Shown: positions 31,128 to 37,282 of the stretch, in pieces
Position numbering within the stretch: position 1 is the stretch's first letter
Layout: each line of letters opens with the position of its first letter
NCBI RefSeq assembly: GCF_001940455.1
Contig: NZ_MKQR01000005.1
Span: 94,933 to 132,214 of the forward strand
Length of the DNA: 37,282 nucleotides
Direction: 5' to 3'
DNA from: Actinokineospora bangkokensis
Lineage (GTDB): Bacteria; Actinomycetota; Actinomycetes; Mycobacteriales; Pseudonocardiaceae
Notes under the pieces: generated by a model
The model's database searches: none
The model's input: only the letters and a program-made list of their open reading frames with translations
Told to the model about the DNA's origin: nothing
Position numbers and translations under genes: made by a program

Positions 31128-32480
31128 ATGACGCGCTCGCCCGCCGCCCTGGCCGCTGCCGACGCGGTCCGCCCGCTCGTGGCGATCGCCCTCGACGCGG
31201 TGGCGGCGGGCGCCGCCGCCCGGGGCGGCCCGCTGCCCCCGGGCGGCCCCGGCGGCCTCGGGGCGGGCGCGGACCCGGTGCCCGAGCGCGGCGTCGGCGC
31301 CGAGGCGGCGCTGCGCGCGCTGGTCGCCCGGTTCGCCGCGGGCGCCGCCGACCCGGCCGACCCGTGGTGCGCCGCGCACCTGCACTGCCCGCCGCTGGCC
31401 GTGGCCGCCGCCGCCGACCTGGTGGCCAGCGTGCTCAACCCGTCGATGGACTCCTGGGACCAGGCGCCCGCGGCCAGCGAGCTGGAGGCGGAGCTGACCA
31501 GGGGCATCGCCCGGCTCTGCCACCCGGGTGCCGCCGCCCCCGACGCGCTGGTGACCACCGGCGGCACCGAGTCCAACCTGCTCGGGCTGCTGCTGGCCAG
31601 GGAGTCGCGCGGCCGGGTCACCGTGGTGTGCGGGCGCAACGCCCACCACAGCGTCACCCGCGCCGCGTGGCTGCTCGGCCTGCCCGCCCCGGTGCCGGTG
31701 GACTGCGCGGGCGACCGGGTGGACCCCGCGTCGCTGGCCGCGGTGCTGGCGCGGGTCGACGGGCCCGCGGCTGTGGTGGCCACGCTCGGCACCACCAACA
31801 CCGGCGCGCTCGACCCGCTGCCGGAGATCGAGGCCGCGGCGGTGGCGGCGGGGGCCTGGCTGCACGTCGACGCCGCGTACGCGGGTGGCCTGCTGTTCAG
31901 CGGCAGGCGCGCGCTGCCGTCGTTGGCCCGCGCCGACTCCGTGGCGCTCGACCTGCACAAGTTCGGGTGGCAGCCGATCGCCGCGGGCCTGCTGGTGTGC
32001 CGCGACGCGGGCGTGCTGCGGGCCCTGCACACCACGGCCGACTACCTCAGCGCCGACGACGACACCGAGGCCGGGCTGCCCGACCTGCTCGGCCGGTCGC
32101 TGCGCACCTCCCGCCGCCCGGACGCGTTCAAGATCGCGGTGACGCTGCGCGCGCTGGGTCGCGCGGGCATCGGTGAGCTGGTCGACCACTGCTGCGACAC
32201 CGCCGCGGGCGTCGCGGCGGCCGCCCGCGCGCACCCCGCGCTGCGGGTGTGGGGCGAGCCGTCGCTGTCCACGGTGCTGTTCCGCCCCGCGGACACCCCG
32301 GACGCGGTGGTGGCCCAGGTCCGCCGCGACCTGCTGCGCTCGGGCCGGGCGGTGGTGGGGCGCGCCGACCTCGACGGCGAGCTGTGGCTCAAGCTCACCA
32401 TCCTGCACCCGCACGCCACCGCCGAGACCTACGCGCCGCTGCTCGACCTGGTCGCGGACGCGGCGAGGCGGGCGGCATGA
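31128..32480 (+). CDS. desA: PLP-dependent diamino acid decarboxylase (DesA-like)
   Basis: A 450-residue group II PLP decarboxylase related to lysine, ornithine and diaminobutyrate decarboxylases of siderophore clusters. Seen: 'HLHCPPLAVAAAADLVAS', 'NPSMDSWDQAP', 'TTGGTESNLLGLLLA', 'HVDAAYAGGLL', and the PLP lysine in 'ALDLHKFGWQP' (Lys278). In desferrioxamine-type pathways this step makes cadaverine from lysine; here the diamine could be cadaverine or putrescine. The ATG at 31128 has AAGGGG about 6 nt upstream. It heads an operon of four genes with overlaps or very short gaps, and a candidate iron box lies just upstream. Substrate chain length cannot be read from sequence. Confidence 0.85.
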   Translation: MTRSPAALAAADAVRPLVAIALDAVAAGAAARGGPLPPGGPGGLGAGADPVPERGVGAEAALRALVARFAAGAADPADPWCAAHLHCPPLAVAAAADLVASVLNPSMDSWDQAPAASELEAELTRGIARLCHPGAAAPDALVTTGGTESNLLGLLLARESRGRVTVVCGRNAHHSVTRAAWLLGLPAPVPVDCAGDRVDPASLAAVLARVDGPAAVVATLGTTNTGALDPLPEIEAAAVAAGAWLHVDAAYAGGLLFSGRRALPSLARADSVALDLHKFGWQPIAAGLLVCRDAGVLRALHTTADYLSADDDTEAGLPDLLGRSLRTSRRPDAFKIAVTLRALGRAGIGELVDHCCDTAAGVAAAARAHPALRVWGEPSLSTVLFRPADTPDAVVAQVRRDLLRSGRAVVGRADLDGELWLKLTILHPHATAETYAPLLDLVADAARRAA

Positions 32481-33736
32481 CGGCGCTGGACCTGGTCGGG
32501 GTCGGCGTCGGCCCGTTCAACCTGGCGCTGGCCGCACTGGCCCGCGGCACCGGGCTCACCACCGCCTTCCACGAGCGGGAACCGGAGCTGCGCTGGCACC
32601 CGGGCATGCTCATCGACGGCAGCACGCTGCAAGTGCCGTTCCTCGCTGACCTGGTGAGCCTGGTCGACCCGACGAACCCCCTGTCGTTCCTGAACTACCT
32701 CCGGGCGCGCGACCGCTTGTTCCCGTTCTACTTCGCGGAGAGGTTCCACGTGCCGCGCACGGAGTACGACGACTACCTCCGGTGGGCGGCCGCGCAGTTG
32801 CCCTGCCACTTCGACAGCGCTGTCAGCTCTGTGCAGTGGTCGGACAGCGCCAACGCGTTCGCCTTGGACATCGCCGGGGAGACTGTGCACGCGCGGACAG
32901 TCGTGTTGGGCGTGGGCACGGGACCTGTTGTCCCGCAGGCGCTGAGCGGGCTGGAGCACGTGACGCACTCGGCGCACTACCTGTCGGTGCGGGATCGGCT
33001 CACCGCTGCCGACGATGTGACAGTCGTCGGTTCCGGGCAGTCCGGCGCTGAGGTGTTCCTCGACCTCCTGCGGCGGCGCACCGGCAGCACGCGGTGGCTG
33101 ACCAGGACGCGGGCGTTCGCACCGATGGAGTACTCCAAGCTGGGGCTTGAGCAGTTCACCCCCGATTACACCCGCTACTTCCGCGGCCTCGCCGGCCCGG
33201 TGCGCGACGCCCTCGTGCCCGCGCAGTGGCAGCTCTACAAGGCGATCGACGCCGAGACCATCGCGCAGATCCACGACGAGCTGTACCGGCGCACCATCGG
33301 CGGGGAGTGGCCGGACGCCGTGCTCACCCCCGGCGTCGAGGTCGTCGGCGCCCGCGCGGTGGGTGGCGGCGTGGAGCTGTCCCTGCGGCACGTCGACCAG
33401 GGCACCACCGCGGCGGTGCGCACGTCGGAGGTCGTCTGCGCCACCGGGTACGCCGAGCGCGACCTCACCGGCCTGCTCGGCGACCTCCCCGCGCTGGACG
33501 AGCGCGGCAGGCTCGTCGTGGACGGCGACCACCGCGTCGCGCTGCGCGCGGGGGTGGGGGGCGCCCTCTACGCGCAGAACGCCGATCGTCACACGAACGG
33601 GGTAGGCGCGCCGGACCTGGGGTTGGCGGCGTGGCGCGCGGCGACCATCCTCAACTCCGCGTGCGGGCGCGTGGTGCACCGGCTGCCCGACCGCACCGCG
33701 TTCACCACCTTCGGACTGCTCGACGGACGGGAGTGA
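32477..33736 (+). CDS. desB: Diamine/lysine/ornithine N-monooxygenase of siderophore biosynthesis (DesB-like)
   Basis: A 419-residue flavin N-hydroxylase that puts a hydroxyl on the terminal amine to make the hydroxamate precursor. Seen: FAD motif 'GVGVGPFNLALA' (about 8-19), 'WHPGMLIDGSTLQVPFLADL' (about 39-58), NADPH motif 'VVGSGQSGAEVF' (about 182-193), and the C-terminal 'ATGY' near 318. ATG 32477 overlaps the decarboxylase stop (ATGA). The stretch from about 32640 to 33160 uses many codons rare elsewhere in the window (TTG, GCT, ACA, TCT, GTT, GGA), while the ends of the gene are normal, suggesting a recombined internal segment. Function is well supported by motif and neighbours. Confidence 0.87.
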   Translation: MTALDLVGVGVGPFNLALAALARGTGLTTAFHEREPELRWHPGMLIDGSTLQVPFLADLVSLVDPTNPLSFLNYLRARDRLFPFYFAERFHVPRTEYDDYLRWAAAQLPCHFDSAVSSVQWSDSANAFALDIAGETVHARTVVLGVGTGPVVPQALSGLEHVTHSAHYLSVRDRLTAADDVTVVGSGQSGAEVFLDLLRRRTGSTRWLTRTRAFAPMEYSKLGLEQFTPDYTRYFRGLAGPVRDALVPAQWQLYKAIDAETIAQIHDELYRRTIGGEWPDAVLTPGVEVVGARAVGGGVELSLRHVDQGTTAAVRTSEVVCATGYAERDLTGLLGDLPALDERGRLVVDGDHRVALRAGVGGALYAQNADRHTNGVGAPDLGLAAWRAATILNSACGRVVHRLPDRTAFTTFGLLDGRE

Positions 33737-33740
33737 GCTT

Positions 33741-35501
33741 GTGACGGCGTGGCGCGAGGCCGGGTCGCTGGTGACCCACAAGGCGCTCGGCGAGCTGAGC
33801 TACGAGGGCCTGCTGCGCCCCGAACCGGACGGCGACCCCGACGACCGCGGCCACCGGCCCTGGCGGCTGGAGCTGTCCTCGGGCGCGGTCTACCGCTTCC
33901 ACGCCCGGCGCGGCGCCTTCGAGTCCTGGAGCGTGCGGCCCGGCTCCGCGACCCGCGACGGCCATCCCGCCGACGACCCGCGCGCGCTGGTCGTCGACGC
34001 CCGCGCCGAGCTGGGCCTCACCGGGCTGCGCCTGGCGGACGTGCTCTCCGAGCTGACCGCGACCGTCGCCAACGAGGCCGCCCGCCTCGACCGCGCCCCC
34101 AACGCCGCCGAGCTGGTGCTCCTCGATTACGACAGCGCGGACGGCCACCTCACCGGCCACCCGCGCATCGTGCTGAACAAGGGCCGGGTCGGCTTCTCCG
34201 CCGCCGACCGCGACCGGTACGCCCCGGAGTCCGGCCGCGACTTCGCCCTGCCGTGGCTGGCTGTGCACCGCGACCACGCCTCCTTCCGCAGCGTCGAGGG
34301 GTTGAGCGCGCGGCAGCTGCTCACCGAGGAGCTGGGGGAGGAGCTGCTGGAGCGGTTCCGCGCCAAGGTGCCCGACCCGGACGACTACGTGCTCGTGCCG
34401 GTGCACCCCTGGCAGCTCGACGAGGTGATCGGCGTGCTCTACGCCGGGGAGATCGCCACCGGCGCCGTCGTCCCGGTGGGGGAGAGCACCGACCGGTACC
34501 GCCCGCACCAGACCGTGCGCACCCTGGCCAACGCCACCGACCCGGTGCGCAGGGACGTCAAGACGGCGGTGTCCGTGCGCAACACGCTCGTCTACCGGGG
34601 CTTGGCGTCCGCGGCGACGCTCGCCGCCCCGCAGGTCACCACGTGGCTGCGCGCGGTGCACGACGCCGACCCGCTGCTGCGCGACGACTACCGCTTCGAC
34701 CTGCTGGGCGAGGTCGCCAGCGTCTCCGTGCGCCACCCGCTGTTCGGGGCGGTTGACGAGCTGCCCTACCGGTTCCACGAGACCCTCGGCGCGCTGTGGC
34801 GCGAACCGGTCCGCACCCGCCTGGCGCCGGGGGAGCGCGCGCTGTCGTTTGCCGCGCTGCCCTACCGCGGACCGGACGGTCAGTCGGTCATCGCGCACCT
34901 GATCGGCACATCGGGGCTGTCCACCGACGAGTGGACGGGCCGGGTGCTCGACCTGCTGCTCACCCCGCTGCTGCACTGGCTGCTGGAGCACGGCGTCGGC
35001 TTCTGCCCGCACGGCCAGAACCTCATCCTCGTCACCGACGACCACGGCGTGCCGCTGCGGGTGGCCATCAAGGACTTCGCCCAGGGGGTCGACCTGCTCG
35101 ACGAGCACCTGCCCGCCTACGACCTGCTCGGCGCGGAGGCCTCGGCGGACATGCTGCGCTGGCCCGCGCACCTGCTCGCGCAGTCGCTGTTCAGCTCCGT
35201 GTTCGCCGGGCAGCTGCGCTTCCTCGCCGAGGTGCTGCTCGACGACCTCGACCACCCGCGGGCCCGCCTCTGGGCGCGGGTCCGCGAGGTCGTGGGCCGC
35301 TACCGCGACGCCCACCCCGCGTCCGCGGCCCGCTTCGACGCGTGCGGGCTGTTCGCCGCCGACGTCGAGCGGGTCTGCCTCAACCGCGAGCACCTGGCGG
35401 GCGAGGGCTTCGACAAGGTCGACCGCGACGACGAGTTCGACGTCCGCTCCGGCCGCGTCCCCAACCCGCTGGCAGGACCCGACCCCGGAGGCGCCTGGTG
35501 A
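33741..35501 (+). CDS. desD: IucA/IucC-family NRPS-independent siderophore synthetase (DesD-like)
   Basis: A 586-residue ATP-dependent amide synthetase of the NIS family, which joins carboxylates to amines or hydroxylamines. Seen: 'GHPRIVLNKGRVGFS' (about 139-153, nucleotide and carboxylate binding), 'VLVPVHPWQLDEV' (about 218-230), 'KTAVSVRNTLVYRG' (about 275-288), and 'GVGFCPHGQNLILV' with the catalytic-loop 'IKDFAQGVDLL'. The C-terminal ferric-reductase-like region is present. The start is GTG 33741, with GGGAG 8 nt upstream, 4 bp after the monooxygenase. In desferrioxamine clusters an acyltransferase gene (desC) lies between these two; here it is missing. Its stop overlaps the amide ligase gene. 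Type A, B or C specificity is not evident by eye. Confidence 0.88.
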   Translation: MTAWREAGSLVTHKALGELSYEGLLRPEPDGDPDDRGHRPWRLELSSGAVYRFHARRGAFESWSVRPGSATRDGHPADDPRALVVDARAELGLTGLRLADVLSELTATVANEAARLDRAPNAAELVLLDYDSADGHLTGHPRIVLNKGRVGFSAADRDRYAPESGRDFALPWLAVHRDHASFRSVEGLSARQLLTEELGEELLERFRAKVPDPDDYVLVPVHPWQLDEVIGVLYAGEIATGAVVPVGESTDRYRPHQTVRTLANATDPVRRDVKTAVSVRNTLVYRGLASAATLAAPQVTTWLRAVHDADPLLRDDYRFDLLGEVASVSVRHPLFGAVDELPYRFHETLGALWREPVRTRLAPGERALSFAALPYRGPDGQSVIAHLIGTSGLSTDEWTGRVLDLLLTPLLHWLLEHGVGFCPHGQNLILVTDDHGVPLRVAIKDFAQGVDLLDEHLPAYDLLGAEASADMLRWPAHLLAQSLFSSVFAGQLRFLAEVLLDDLDHPRARLWARVREVVGRYRDAHPASAARFDACGLFAADVERVCLNREHLAGEGFDKVDRDDEFDVRSGRVPNPLAGPDPGGAW

Positions 35502-36859
35502 CCCCCCTCGACCACCGCAGACCCACCGGCCCGCGCACCCTGGCCGACCGCGCCCGCCGCGCCTCGGCCATGGCCGGGCAGCTGCGCGACGCGGTCGCCA
35601 CCGGCGCCGCCCGCCGCGTGGTGTGCCTCGTCCCCGACCCGCACGCCCGCTTCGACGCCGTGGAGCTGAGCGGCCAGTCCTTCGTGGACACCGCGATGGT
35701 GGGCGGGTACGGGCTGTGCGCCTACCTGTTCGGCACCAACGCCGAGCGCGAGGTCATCAACGCCTCCGCGGTGGACCAGTTCCTCGGCGGCTACGGCGAC
35801 CTGCGCCTGCGCCCCGACCTGGCGACGCTCGCCCCCGACCCGGCCCGCGCCGGGGTGTGGCTGGTGGTGTGCGACGTGGAGTGGCCCGACGGCCGCGCCG
35901 TGCCCGAGGCCCCCCGCACGGCCCTGCGCGACCAGCTGGCGGCCCTGGAGCAGGTGGACCTGGTGCCCTCGATCGGCATCGAGCACGAGGTGACCTTTAC
36001 CGACCCCTCCGGGCAGCCGCTGACCCGCACCGGCCTGGACTACGCGGTGCACGCGCTCTCCCCCCTCCGCACCCTCTTGACCACAGTGGACGAACACCTC
36101 GACCGCCTGGACATCGGCCTGGAGTCCGCACGGGGCGAGGTCCACCCCGGCCAGTACGAGTACGTCCTGCGCCACCGCGACGCCCTCGCGGCCTGCGACG
36201 ACGCCATGCTGCAACAACTGGCCATCCGCACCGCGGCGTCCACCCACGGCGCGCGCGCGGGCTACCTGGCCGCGGAGGCCCCGGGCACCGGCAGCTCCTG
36301 CCACGTGCACCTGTCGCTGTCCGACCCGGGCGGCGCCCCCCTCGTGGCGGGCTCGAAGCCCACGGAGATGTCCACCCTGTTCGGCCACTTCCTCGCGGGC
36401 GTGCTGCGCGCGGCCCCCGACCTCACCCCCTTCTGGGCCCCCACCTGGAACTCCTACGTCCGCCTGCGCACCGCCCCGTTCTCCCCCCGCACCGTCAGCT
36501 GGGGCACCGACAACCGCACCACCGCGGTCCGCCTCGCGGGCCGCGGCCCCACCCTCCGCATGGAAGCCCGCTTCGCAGGCGCCGACGCCCAAGTCCACCT
36601 CGTCGTCGCCGCCCTCATCGCCGCAGGCCTCTCCGGCATCACCGAACGCCTCCCACCCCCCACCGAAGGCCGAGTCCAGGGCGATCTCCCCCGAACCCCC
36701 TGGGAAGCCCACCACCGCCTCGCCACCAGCAAACTCGCCCCCACCCTCCTCGGCGAACCGGTCGTCGAGCACAAGCTCGCCCTCTTCGCCGAAGAACTCG
36801 CCCAATCCCTCGACCCCGTAACCCCCTGGCACCGCACCCACGGCGACCTCCGGGCCTGA
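35498..36859 (+). CDS. Glutamine-synthetase-family amide ligase in the siderophore operon
   Basis: A 453-residue member of the glutamine synthetase family. Active-site features are 'SIGIEHEVTF' (Glu162, Glu164), 'ESARGEVHPGQYEYVLRH' (Glu209, Glu214, Glu221), 'GSSCHVHLSL' (His269), 'NSYVRLR', 'WGTDNRTTAVRL' and 'RMEARFAGADAQVHL'. The usual ammonium-site DGSS loop near the N-terminus is not seen, and the wording is that of gamma-glutamyl-polyamine synthetases, which join glutamate to an amine. GTG 35498 overlaps the synthetase stop (GTGA), so it is part of the operon. Inference: it glutamylates the (hydroxylated) diamine or the finished product, either as a building step or as protection. True glutamine synthesis is unlikely. 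Confidence 0.8.
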   Translation: MTPLDHRRPTGPRTLADRARRASAMAGQLRDAVATGAARRVVCLVPDPHARFDAVELSGQSFVDTAMVGGYGLCAYLFGTNAEREVINASAVDQFLGGYGDLRLRPDLATLAPDPARAGVWLVVCDVEWPDGRAVPEAPRTALRDQLAALEQVDLVPSIGIEHEVTFTDPSGQPLTRTGLDYAVHALSPLRTLLTTVDEHLDRLDIGLESARGEVHPGQYEYVLRHRDALAACDDAMLQQLAIRTAASTHGARAGYLAAEAPGTGSSCHVHLSLSDPGGAPLVAGSKPTEMSTLFGHFLAGVLRAAPDLTPFWAPTWNSYVRLRTAPFSPRTVSWGTDNRTTAVRLAGRGPTLRMEARFAGADAQVHLVVAALIAAGLSGITERLPPPTEGRVQGDLPRTPWEAHHRLATSKLAPTLLGEPVVEHKLALFAEELAQSLDPVTPWHRTHGDLRA

Positions 36860-36930
36860 CCCCAGCCCCATCCCCGGCTTCGCCCCACCACCACGTCGGC
36901 GCCATGCCCCACCGGCAGCCCTGTTCAGCC

Positions 36931-36980
36931 ACCCCTGCGCGCGAGCGCAGGGGTCCCCCGGGCAAGGGGACCCCTGTTTT
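36931..36980 (+). terminator. Terminator with two mutually exclusive hairpins
   Basis: Hairpin A: ACCCCTGCGC (36931-36940), loop GCGA, GCGCAGGGGT (36945-36954). Hairpin B: AGGGGTCCCC (36949-36958), 7-nt loop, GGGGACCCCT (36966-36975), followed by GTTTT. They share AGGGGT (36949-36954), so only one can form. B has the T-tract and is a classical intrinsic terminator. Confidence 0.75.
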
Positions 36981-37027
36981 CAACGCTACCGGCGCGGGGC
37001 AACGAAACTCGACCCGTGCGCAAGTTC

Positions 37028-37055
37028 TGTGGACACCCCAGCGGGCTGTGGACAA
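37028..37055 (-). other. Two DnaA-box-like sites
   Basis: On the minus strand TTGTCCACA (37047-37055) equals the high-GC actinobacterial DnaA box, and GTGTCCACA (37028-37036) has one mismatch. They are 19 bp apart, same orientation. No dnaA, dnaN or AT-rich stretch is near, so an origin is not suggested. Confidence 0.4.
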
Positions 37056-37193
37056 CCCCAGACCCCAAGCCCAAGCCCAACCGCGCTTTCGCCCTGCCCA
37101 CAACGCCATCGCCTACGCAGCAGGCGACCCACCCACGCCCCTGCTCGACGCGCTCGTCCTTCGTCCTTCAACACAACGCCACCACCCACCCAA

Positions 37194-37282
37194 CCGGCGG
37201 TCCGGCTACGCCGGTGCTCGATGCGGTGGTCTTGTTTGGCTGGGGTGGGCGATCATGTGCTACCCACGGCGGGGGGGGGGGG
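37194..37282 (+). repeat. Intergenic repeat, copy 2, truncated by the window end
   Basis: The leader block 37194-37210 matches 26166-26182 at 16 of 17 bases. After a diverged segment of identical length (37 bp, about 60% equal), 37248-37270 is identical over 23 bp to 26220-26242. The sequence then ends in 12 G. The distal half with the opposite arm is missing because the window stops. Confidence 0.8.

Larger units (their letters stand above)
36860..37282. other. 423-bp gene-free right end
   Basis: After the last gene come a terminator (36931-36980), two DnaA-box-like sites (37028-37055), C-rich low-complexity sequence, and a truncated copy of the intergenic repeat (37194 onward) ending in 12 G. 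A short minus-strand frame at 36986-37189 looks random (no ribosome binding site, poor codon bias). Confidence 0.6.

Noticed and set aside
35498..36859. Housekeeping glutamine synthetase
   Set aside because: The ammonium-site loop is not recognisable, the motif wording is that of amine ligases, and the gene is coupled to the siderophore synthetase.
37028..37055. Replication origin
   Set aside because: Only two boxes, no dnaA/dnaN/gyrB neighbours and no AT-rich region.
36986..37189. 67-codon minus-strand frame at the right end
   Set aside because: Random composition, no ribosome binding site, overlaps DnaA-like boxes and low-complexity sequence.
1..37282. CRISPR array, tRNA or riboswitch
   Set aside because: No regularly spaced direct repeats, no cloverleaf and no known aptamer pattern noticed by eye; short RNAs could still be missed without a covariance search.

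Overview
The window is high-GC DNA (nearly every third codon base is G or C) with GTG and TTG starts, short ATGA/GTGA gene overlaps, two predicted F420-dependent LLM-type oxidoreductases and a DUF5753-type regulator. This points to a filamentous actinomycete, most likely Pseudonocardiales (inference; no marker gene was compared). Thirty-six coding regions are called. No tRNA, rRNA, CRISPR array, prophage or complete insertion sequence was seen. The right end stops inside a repeat followed by 12 G residues, which looks like a contig end.

Layout. 20-5626 (minus): a RibD-C-type reductase, an ECF sigma factor, a zinc-finger/Asp23 fusion that could be its anti-sigma factor, then a set of envelope-stress genes (Asp23, J-like, DUF2273, Asp23, DUF6286, AmaP) and an ATP-dependent DNA ligase. 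5660-13084: ZapE-type ATPase, a small unknown protein, PAP2 phosphatase, polyphosphate kinase 2, ornithine aminotransferase, and a coupled pair made of an unknown protein and a polytopic M48-type metalloprotease. 13120-22684: a pyrimidine/hydantoin catabolic locus. The minus-strand operon holds an NCS1 transporter, beta-ureidopropionase, dihydropyrimidinase and an F420-dependent oxidoreductase. A PucR regulator lies behind it, and a divergent plus-strand pair (beta-alanine-type aminotransferase and CoA-acylating semialdehyde dehydrogenase) completes a route from dihydrouracil to acetyl-CoA. No classical dihydropyrimidine dehydrogenase is present. 22775-26062: a trypsin-like membrane-anchored protease without PDZ and a divergent S9 peptidase. 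26063-26399: a 159-bp near-palindromic repeat. 26400-28277: a DUF5753-type regulator and a second F420-dependent oxidoreductase.

28331-31028 is a one-carbon folate island: a FolC-like ligase with a Mur-like P-loop, and on the other strand a methenyl-THF cyclohydrolase of the FTCD/FchA family overlapping a FolD homologue. That FolD has isoleucine where the family has its cyclohydrolase lysine, so the two overlapping genes may split the two reactions that canonical FolD performs alone. 31128-36859 is an NRPS-independent siderophore operon (decarboxylase, N-monooxygenase, IucA/IucC synthetase). It has no DesC-type acyltransferase but ends in a translationally coupled glutamine-synthetase-like ligase; a candidate iron box overlaps its promoter. 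36860-37282 holds a strong terminator, two DnaA-box-like sites and the second, truncated copy of the intergenic repeat.

The strongest leads are the split FolD/cyclohydrolase pair, the siderophore operon with an amide ligase in place of the acyltransferase, the F420-dependent enzyme that may replace dihydropyrimidine dehydrogenase, and the sigma/zinc-finger-Asp23 module.
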